Positions 1 through 4,234 of a DNA stretch of 6,875 nt are shown here, piece after piece. The notes beneath the pieces are model-generated. The model had not been told where the DNA came from. It did not search any database and saw nothing but the letters and a program-made list of their open reading frames with translations. The position numbers were made by a program, and so were the translations under genes. The stretch is taken from assembly GCA_937942405.1 (NCBI GenBank), contig CALDEN010000196.1:1-6875 (forward strand). The letters are read 5' to 3'. Numbering within the stretch: the first letter of the stretch is position 1; every line of letters starts with the position of its first letter. This DNA comes from an uncultured Saprospiraceae bacterium. GTDB taxonomy: Bacteria > Bacteroidota > Bacteroidia > Chitinophagales > Saprospiraceae.

Positions 1-230
1 ATATACGTATTTCGGATAATGGAATAGGTATTAAAGAAGAGCATTACTCGACTATTTTTACCATCTTTGGTAGACTACATGCCGATGAAAAATATGAAGG
101 GACAGGAATAGGACTAGCCTCATGTCGTAAGATTATTAATAAGATGGATGGTAGGATCACAGTAAATAGCAACCTAGATAAAGGGACTAGATTCGATCTA
201 TATTTCCCAAGAAATATCATAAAAGAGTAG
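1..230 (+). CDS. Sensor histidine kinase, C-terminal end of ATP-binding domain (5' partial)
   Basis: This is the last 75 codons of a histidine kinase, read from position 3 and ending at TAG 228-230; the start lies outside the window. The HATPase_c landmarks are in order: the G1 box Asp-Asn-Gly-Ile-Gly-Ile (near the window start), an F-box-like Ile-Phe-Thr-Ile-Phe-Gly-Arg-Leu, and the G2 box Gly-Thr-Gly-Ile-Gly-Leu-Ala. The end has the usual Gly-Arg-Ile-Thr-Val-Asn-Ser and Gly-Thr-Arg-Phe-Asp-Leu-Tyr-Phe-Pro closing strands. In this family the domain binds ATP and phosphorylates a histidine in the dimerisation domain, which then passes the phosphate to a response regulator. The protein ends only seven residues past the fold, so no C-terminal receiver domain is fused. 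The sensory part and the stimulus cannot be seen. The gene converges on the cold-shock gene, so the two are separate units. Confidence 0.93.
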   Translation, partial: IRISDNGIGIKEEHYSTIFTIFGRLHADEKYEGTGIGLASCRKIINKMDGRITVNSNLDKGTRFDLYFPRNIIKE

Positions 231-232
231 GC

Positions 233-268
233 AAAAAAAATACCCACTAAAATGAATTAGTGAGTATT
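233..268 (-). terminator. Intrinsic terminator of the cold-shock gene
   Basis: On the - strand the arms 268-257 and 250-239 form a 12-bp AT-rich stem with a six-base loop. All positions pair if one U-G wobble is allowed. An uninterrupted run of eight T (complement of 233-240) follows directly. On the + strand the wobble becomes a C/A mismatch and only three T follow, so the structure favours termination of the leftward cold-shock transcript. It sits 25 bp past that gene's stop and may also weakly stop the converging kinase transcript. Confidence 0.8.
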
Positions 269-293
269 TGGATTCTTCAATATGAGAACTCTG

Positions 294-488
294 TTATACT
301 ACAGAGACATTAACTGCATTTAATCCTTTTCTACCTTCTTCTACATCGTACTCTACTTTGTCTCCTTCGTTGATAGAACTGCTATTCAATCCATTAACAT
401 GGACGAAAACATCTTTGCCACCATCATCTGGTGTGATAAATCCGAAACCTTTTTCGGTGTTGAAAAATTTAACTGTACCGTTATTCAT
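294..488 (-). CDS. Cold-shock domain protein (CspA family)
   Basis: A 64-residue single-domain cold-shock protein: a five-stranded OB-fold that binds single-stranded RNA/DNA and acts as an RNA chaperone in the cytoplasm. RNP1 is Lys-Gly-Phe-Gly-Phe-Ile (residues 13-18) and RNP2 is Val-Phe-Val-His-Val (27-31). The C-terminus Glu-Gly-Arg-Lys-Gly-Leu-Asn-Ala-Val-Asn-Val is typical of Bacteroidota members. The reading frame stays open for 41 more codons upstream (to 611), but that stretch is rich in Lys, Arg and Ile and unlike anything in the family. The ATG at 488-486 gives the normal family length and a start of Met-Asn-Asn-Gly-Thr-Val-Lys-Phe-Phe. The transcript is therefore likely to carry a long AT-rich leader, as many csp genes do. 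Whether expression is cold-induced cannot be told from the sequence. The family assignment is secure; the exact paralogue is not. Confidence 0.95.
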   Translation of the reverse strand: MNNGTVKFFNTEKGFGFITPDDGGKDVFVHVNGLNSSSINEGDKVEYDVEEGRKGLNAVNVSVV

Positions 489-749
489 TACTTTAAAAAA
501 TATTGTATTAATGAGGCGATTTATTAGATTAATAAACCTACCTACATACAAGAAACGAATTCTTTTTTGAGAAAGTTTAATTTTTTTCATTTTTTTTCTA
601 AAATATTTCAATTTGATCTAAAAAATACACTAAAAGGATGTTTTTGGGCATGTAAACTGTTTTAAATTCGATCTGTGCCCTTAAAATGAATCTGCTACTA
701 CTAGAGATTTCTATCTGATTATTCATTCAAATAAATGTACCTTTAACAC
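489..749. other. Divergent intergenic region between csp and nfu
   Basis: This 261-bp AT-rich stretch must hold the promoters of the leftward cold-shock gene and the rightward nfu-pyrF unit. No motif is strong. For the + strand, TTTG at 643-646 and TAAATTCG at 663-670 resemble the Bacteroidota -33 and -7 boxes (TTTG and TANNTTTG, one mismatch), but the 16-bp spacing is shorter than usual. The csp leader side contains an A/T-only inverted repeat at 520-536 (7-bp arms, 3-base loop). A short inverted repeat GGGCA (646-650) / TGCCC (676-680) flanks the possible nfu -7 box. No small gene with coding character was recognised. Confidence 0.4.
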
Positions 750-1013
750 ATGTTAGATTCAGAGAAAAAAGTGCTTTTAGCAAGAGTCGATAAAGCTTTA
801 GATACGGTTCGGCCGCATTTAAAAGTAGACGGAGGTAATGTAGAAGTCGTTGATATTTCTGATGATATGATGGTAAGTATTAAGTGGCTAGGAAATTGTG
901 AATTTTGTTCCATGTCGGCAATGACGATGAGAGCGGGTATAAAAGAAGCAATTATCCAGCAAGTCCCTGAAATAAAAGAAGTCATTCCTGTAAACGGGGT
1001 TGCTGTAGCATAA
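750..1013 (+). CDS. NifU-like C-terminal-domain (Nfu) Fe-S scaffold protein
   Basis: An 87-residue stand-alone Nfu domain. The family binds or transfers a [4Fe-4S] cluster on a Cys-x-x-Cys pair shared between two monomers and delivers it to client enzymes in the cytoplasm. Visible marks are Val-Asp-Gly-Gly-Asn-Val-Glu-Val-Val (residues 26-34) and [10 protein letters not shown] (47-56), with cluster ligands Cys50 and Cys53. The helix that follows (Thr-Met-Arg-Ala-Gly-Ile-Lys) matches the family's Thr-Leu-x-x-Gly-Ile. The start is fixed because an in-frame TAA stop lies at 744-746, three bases before the ATG. There are no IscU-type or N-terminal Nfu domains. In many Bacteroidota this small protein sits beside an Mrp/ApbC ATPase, but here the next gene is pyrF, 41 bp downstream, probably in the same transcript. 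Confidence 0.93.
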   Translation: MLDSEKKVLLARVDKALDTVRPHLKVDGGNVEVVDISDDMMVSIKWLGNCEFCSMSAMTMRAGIKEAIIQQVPEIKEVIPVNGVAVA

Positions 1014-1054
1014 AATCTCTAGCCATTTTCCGATATTTGACTGGAAATGACGCT

Positions 1055-1867
1055 ATGACCTATAACCAACTTTTTCAAACCATTCTCGAAAAAAGATCTT
1101 TTCTCAGTATCGGACTAGATACGGATCTCACTAGAATTCCACCACATTTATTAGATACAGAAGATCCTATTTTTGAATTTAATAAGGCCATTATCGATGC
1201 CACTCACGATCTATGTGTTGCTTACAAGCCTAACATTGCTTTTTATGAAGCCTATGGAGTCGAAGGTTGGAAGAGCTTAGAAAAGACCATTAACTATATT
1301 CCTAAGGGCTGCTTAAAATTGGCGGATGCCAAAAGAGGAGATATCGGAAATACCACCAAAATGTATGCAGAAGCTTTTTTTAATAAATTGGGATGCGATG
1401 CGATCACTGTAGCCCCGTATATGGGCATAGACTCCGTCTCTCCTTTTTTAGAGTATCCAGGAAAATGGACGGTCATACTCGGACTTACGTCTAATAAAGG
1501 AAGTCAGGATTTCCAGTTTTTGCAATCAGATGACAAGGAACTTTATAAGCACGTACTTAGTAAATCTTCTCAATGGGGTACTGCCCACAATACCATGTAC
1601 GTAGTCGGAGCCACACATCCAGAAAACTTTAAAGAAATACGAGATATCGTACCAGATCATTTTCTACTAGTACCAGGAGTAGGTGCACAAGGCGGAAGCT
1701 TAGAAGAAGTTGCAAAATACGGGCTCAATAAAAGCTGTGGACTACTTGTTAACTCTAGTAGAGGGATCATTTATAAAAGCAATGGAAAAGACTTTGCGGC
1801 GGCGGCAAGATCAGCAGCACTAGAGTTGCAGACTCAAATGGATCAAATACTCAATCAAATAAGCTAA
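1055..1867 (+). CDS. pyrF: Orotidine 5'-phosphate decarboxylase (type 2 PyrF)
   Basis: PyrF catalyses the last step of UMP synthesis, decarboxylating orotidine 5'-phosphate to UMP in the cytoplasm. The 270-residue protein is a TIM barrel of the longer, type 2 subfamily. Ser-Ile-Gly-Leu-Asp-Thr-Asp (18-24) is the first strand. Lys-Pro-Asn (58-60) is the second. Asp-Ala-Lys-Arg-Gly-Asp-Ile (91-97) holds the catalytic Asp/Lys/Asp network. [10 protein letters not shown] and Asn-Ser-Ser-Arg-Gly-Ile make the C-terminal phosphate-binding loops. The frame could begin at a TTG at 1037 (276 residues), but the ATG at 1055 matches the family N-terminus (a few residues before the Leu-Phe-x-x-Ile helix), so it is preferred. 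Upstream nfu ends 41 bp before, and the downstream lipoprotein starts one base after the stop, which suggests co-transcription. The length is normal and no key residue is missing. Confidence 0.96.
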   Translation: MTYNQLFQTILEKRSFLSIGLDTDLTRIPPHLLDTEDPIFEFNKAIIDATHDLCVAYKPNIAFYEAYGVEGWKSLEKTINYIPKGCLKLADAKRGDIGNTTKMYAEAFFNKLGCDAITVAPYMGIDSVSPFLEYPGKWTVILGLTSNKGSQDFQFLQSDDKELYKHVLSKSSQWGTAHNTMYVVGATHPENFKEIRDIVPDHFLLVPGVGAQGGSLEEVAKYGLNKSCGLLVNSSRGIIYKSNGKDFAAAARSAALELQTQMDQILNQIS

Positions 1868-1868
1868 G

Positions 1869-2354
1869 ATGAAACACGTACTTCTGTTGTTTGTCAGTAT
1901 CATTTTTATTTTGGCTTGTAAGCCAAATCCAATATCAGAAAATCTAAATCAAACTGAATCCGCTTCCAAAGTGAAAGTGTCGGATGAGTTTAATAAAGCG
2001 GAGATTAAGCAGGTACTCATGGATCAGCAAGCTGCATGGAGCAAAGGAGACATCGATGCATTTATGGAGGGCTACTGGCAATCTGAGGACCTGACTTTTA
2101 TCGGAAGATCGGGGATTAACAAAGGCTGGCAAACCACCAAGGATAACTATATCAAAGGATATCCAGATAAAGCCGCTATGGGTAGGCTCGAGTTTGAAGT
2201 ACTGGAATTAGTGCCATTATCAGAGACCTTTTACAGAATGGTCGGGACTTATAAGCTCATTAGAGAAAAAGATACTCCATCTGGAATATTTACCTTACTC
2301 TGGCAAAAGATAGATGGACATTGGAAGATCATTTATGATCATACCTGCGGTTAA
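1869..2354 (+). CDS. NTF2-like (DUF4440/SnoaL-type) putative lipoprotein
   Basis: A 161-residue exported protein of unknown function. The N-terminus is a lipoprotein signal peptide: Met-Lys-His, a hydrophobic run, then Phe-Ile-Leu-Ala-Cys with the lipidated Cys at residue 17. The cysteine is followed by Lys-Pro-Asn-Pro rather than an acidic export signal, so the protein probably stays on the periplasmic side. After a polar linker (about 18-42) comes a cone-shaped NTF2-like fold. Its marks are a first helix with Gln-Gln-Ala-Ala-Trp-Ser-Lys-Gly-Asp-Ile-Asp-Ala-Phe, the strand Leu-Thr-Phe-Ile-Gly, and the closing strands Gly-Ile-Phe-Thr-Leu-Leu-Trp-Gln-Lys and Trp-Lys-Ile-Ile-Tyr-Asp-His-Thr. 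That His-Thr ending is common in this family in Bacteroidota. Members include small-molecule-binding proteins and a few isomerases; no substrate can be named here. The ATG starts one base after the pyrF stop, so translation may be coupled. Confidence 0.85.
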   Translation: MKHVLLLFVSIIFILACKPNPISENLNQTESASKVKVSDEFNKAEIKQVLMDQQAAWSKGDIDAFMEGYWQSEDLTFIGRSGINKGWQTTKDNYIKGYPDKAAMGRLEFEVLELVPLSETFYRMVGTYKLIREKDTPSGIFTLLWQKIDGHWKIIYDHTCG

Positions 2355-2406
2355 ATCTAGAATCCGAGCTTTCAGAACTTTTTATAAAATAGGTACACTC
2401 TCTATT

Positions 2407-2420
2407 TATTCTAGAGAATA
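2407..2420. repeat. 14-bp palindrome downstream of the pyrF operon
   Basis: TATTCT-AG-AGAATA is perfectly self-complementary. It lies 53 bp past the lipoprotein stop. With only a two-base centre it is more plausible as a protein-binding site than as an RNA hairpin, and no T tract follows it. Function is unknown. Confidence 0.4.
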
Positions 2421-2509
2421 GTACTTAGGTCTAGACGATCAAGACTGGTTTAAACGAGCAATTTTCAGGATCCTATATTGGCAATAAAAGCTCAAGTAAT
2501 AATTACAGG

Positions 2510-2527
2510 GTGTAGAAATATCTACAC
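2510..2527. repeat. Inverted repeat / hairpin, 7-bp arms
   Basis: GTGTAGA (2510-2516) and TCTACAC (2521-2527) pair around an AATA loop. The outer ACA/TGT bases (2505-2507, 2528-2530) could extend the stem past a two-base GG bulge. It has no T tract downstream, so it is not a standard terminator. It could be an mRNA 3'-end structure of the upstream operon or an operator. Confidence 0.45.
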
Positions 2528-2606
2528 TGTTAATAAATGAGAAGTCCATTTTTAAATGAATTTTAGCAAGAACTTTTTAGAATTTTAAAGATTTCTGTAC
2601 TATTTT

Positions 2607-2621
2607 GTGTCAAAGTGACAC
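2607..2621. promoter_or_regulatory. 15-bp palindrome, candidate operator/activator site
   Basis: GTGTCA-AAG-TGACAC is a perfect inverted repeat with 6-bp arms and a 3-base centre. It lies 15 bp upstream of the putative -33 box of the SusE/F-like gene and about 94 bp before its ATG. That position suits a dimeric activator. The shape fits binding by a helix-turn-helix dimer; the regulator is not in the window, so its identity is open. Confidence 0.45.
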
Positions 2622-2636
2622 TAAGTCTTCAATTAT

Positions 2637-2671
2637 TTAGAAATGATAGGACTACAGTAGCACTATTTTTG
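2637..2671 (+). promoter_or_regulatory. Putative Bacteroidota-type promoter of the SusE/F-like gene
   Basis: TATTTTTG at 2664-2671 matches the Bacteroidota -7 consensus TANNTTTG exactly. The best -33 candidate is TTAG at 2637-2640 (three of four bases of TTTG) with 23-bp spacing, at the long end of the accepted range. Transcription would begin around 2678, leaving an A-rich leader of about 37 bases before ATG 2715. The -7 box is convincing; the -33 box is weak. Confidence 0.45.
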
Positions 2672-2714
2672 TAATATGTACTTTGAAACTATTAATAAAA
2701 AACTAAAAACAGTT

Positions 2715-4151
2715 ATGAAAAAATTTTTAAATCACTTTTCGATTTGTTTAGTCCTTCTGGGGATGTTATTCATTACTTCTTGTGGAGATGACGATCCTAT
2801 AATTATCGATCCAGGGACAGGTGGTATTAATGTTGCAGACGGATTATACCTTAAGTCAGGAGATAATGACCCGGTAAGTTCTGCTGGACTTTCTGCCGAA
2901 GTTGTTGAAGCCAACGATTTTCAATCTCAAGACAGAACAGGATTTAACGCTGGATACATGTGGTTAGATGCAGGAGACTATACTGTGGTACAAGTAACAG
3001 ATAAAGAGATTACTGCAACTATAGGAGGTACGCTAGCATCTGTTACGGACGATGGATCTTCATGTGATCACAACGACTTCATGCTTGTAACTACTGCTGC
3101 TGACGGTCCTGCTTTTACTGTTGGAGCTTCTGGTTTATATAAAGTAACGCATGATGCAATGACTAACGAGTTAATCATGTATAATCTTCAGGATGCAAGT
3201 ATTATAGGTAGTGCAACTGAAGGCGGATGGGGTGCTGATACTCCACTTTCAGGATCGGTAAGTTCTACTGGCGGTTCATGGTCTGCATCAGGTTTGATCC
3301 TAAGAAGTGGTGAGTGGAAAGTAAGGTTAAATTGTAGATGGGGAATAAATAGAAGAATCGATCCTAATGGTTCTTTAAATGATCCTGCAAATGGATATCA
3401 AATGTTTACAAACTTTGGAGGGTCTACTTCAGATTTATTACCAGGAGGTAGCAATATACAGCAGACAGATGATGGAGAATACACAGTAACAGTTAACTGG
3501 TCTCCACAAAGTGGATGGTCTTTAGATGCAGAAAGAACCGGGGATGCTCCTGAAATTACGTTCAATCCTAACGATTATCAGATGGCTGTTATCGGTGACG
3601 CTACTCCTATGGGATGGGATGCTGATAGAAACCTATTCCACAAAGAAGATAATGGGGTACACACATGGTATGGTGTAGTAACATTTGCAGATGCAGGTGA
3701 GTATAAGTTTAGAGCTAATGATGCTTGGGATTTCAACGTTGGTGGTGATCTAGCAAACTTATCTAATGGAGGAGCTAATATTCCTACTCCTGGAGCAGGA
3801 GGATGGTACATCGTATTATCTACGCCTGATGAAGGAGTAACTTGGTCTGCTTCTGTTACAGATATAGACTGGAGTATCATCGGAGAAGGTGGTCCATCAG
3901 GAGCATGGGATGTAGATGCAGATATGATGTCTGGAGGTGTCGATGCTGACGGTAACTCAGTATATACTTTAAACGGAGATTTCACAGCAGGTGAGTGGAA
4001 ATTTAGAGCAGGTCATGACTGGGCTCATAATATAGGAGGAGACGTTACTTTCTTGACAGTAGATGGTGGAAACTTAACTACAGGAGCTGCAGGGAATTAT
4101 ACAGTAACTTTACTCTATAACGGAGAGACATACTCTGCTACTATTCAGTAA
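2715..4151 (+). CDS. SusE/SusF-like surface glycan-binding lipoprotein, three tandem modules
   Basis: A 478-residue lipoprotein. The signal peptide ends in Phe-Ile-Thr-Ser-Cys with the lipidated Cys at 23, followed by Gly-Asp-Asp-Asp, the acidic signal that sends lipoproteins to the cell surface in Bacteroidota. A poorly recognised N-terminal domain spans about 30-160. Three related beta-sandwich modules follow at about 161-289, 290-385 and 386-478. Each shows the pattern Ile-Gly...Gly-Trp-x-x-Asp, then Gly-Glu-(Tyr/Trp)-Lys-(Phe/Val)-Arg, an Asn-rich Trp loop, Gly-Gly-(Asp/Ser), and a final Gly-x-Tyr-x-Val strand. Known SusE and SusF bind starch through such modules; three copies resembles SusF. 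The ligand here is unknown. The frame opens at ATG 2676, but ATG 2715 gives a normal Met-Lys-Lys signal peptide start and leaves room for the promoter. It precedes the SusC-like gene rather than following it, and ends just before a terminator. Confidence 0.88.
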   Translation: MKKFLNHFSICLVLLGMLFITSCGDDDPIIIDPGTGGINVADGLYLKSGDNDPVSSAGLSAEVVEANDFQSQDRTGFNAGYMWLDAGDYTVVQVTDKEITATIGGTLASVTDDGSSCDHNDFMLVTTAADGPAFTVGASGLYKVTHDAMTNELIMYNLQDASIIGSATEGGWGADTPLSGSVSSTGGSWSASGLILRSGEWKVRLNCRWGINRRIDPNGSLNDPANGYQMFTNFGGSTSDLLPGGSNIQQTDDGEYTVTVNWSPQSGWSLDAERTGDAPEITFNPNDYQMAVIGDATPMGWDADRNLFHKEDNGVHTWYGVVTFADAGEYKFRANDAWDFNVGGDLANLSNGGANIPTPGAGGWYIVLSTPDEGVTWSASVTDIDWSIIGEGGPSGAWDVDADMMSGGVDADGNSVYTLNGDFTAGEWKFRAGHDWAHNIGGDVTFLTVDGGNLTTGAAGNYTVTLLYNGETYSATIQ

Positions 4152-4163
4152 AAAAAACTTTGC

Positions 4164-4196
4164 AGGGCTGACAATTAAATTGTCAGCCCTTTTTTT
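4164..4196 (+). terminator. Strong intrinsic terminator after the SusE/F-like gene
   Basis: AGGGCTGACAA (4164-4174) and TTGTCAGCCCT (4180-4190) form a perfect 11-bp stem with a TTAAA loop, followed by a run of seven T (4190-4196). An A tract (4150-4157) lies upstream, separated from the stem by CTTTGC, so the element may also act weakly on the - strand. It begins 12 bases after the stop codon and ends 38 bases before the GTG start of the SusC-like gene, the only clear rho-independent terminator on the + strand here. Confidence 0.93.
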
Positions 4197-4234
4197 GACT
4201 TCTCGTTTAGATTTTAGAACCTAACTTGACTATT

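Larger units (their letters stand above)
2355..2714. other. Gene-free regulatory stretch before the SusE/F-like gene
   Basis: About 360 bp with no convincing gene on either strand. It separates the nfu-pyrF-lipoprotein unit from the sus-like genes. It contains a 14-bp palindrome (2407-2420), a hairpin with an AATA loop (2510-2527), a 15-bp palindrome (2607-2621) and a likely promoter (2637-2671), each listed separately where supported. No hairpin with a T tract was found, so no clear terminator for the upstream operon is visible. The last 30 bases before ATG 2715 are A-rich with no Shine-Dalgarno sequence, as is usual in this phylum. Confidence 0.6.

Noticed and set aside
489..611. Longer 105-residue version of the cold-shock protein starting at 611
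   Set aside because: The extra 41 residues are low-complexity and basic with no family resemblance; the ATG at 488 gives the standard 64-residue protein.
735..744. TACCTTTA just before nfu as a -7 promoter box
   Set aside because: It ends six bases before the ATG, leaving an almost leaderless transcript, and no TTTG lies at the right distance upstream.
743..985. Open frame antisense to nfu (80 codons)
   Set aside because: It overlaps a clear Nfu gene throughout, has no recognisable motif, and its composition is what a complementary strand would give.
1037..1054. TTG start for pyrF giving six extra residues
   Set aside because: The ATG at 1055 fits the family N-terminus and is a stronger start codon.
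2356..2435. Three TCTAGA sequences in 80 bp as a possible repeat array
   Set aside because: Six-base palindromes with unrelated flanks and uneven spacing; chance is a sufficient explanation in AT-rich DNA.
2676..2714. ATG at 2676 as start of the SusE/F-like gene
   Set aside because: It would put 13 odd residues before the signal peptide and would start at about the predicted transcription start; ATG 2715 gives a normal Met-Lys-Lys lipoprotein signal.
3578..3985. 135-codon open frame antisense to the SusE/F-like gene
   Set aside because: Rich in Pro and Ser because it mirrors the Gly/Asp-rich repeats on the other strand; no domain or start signal.
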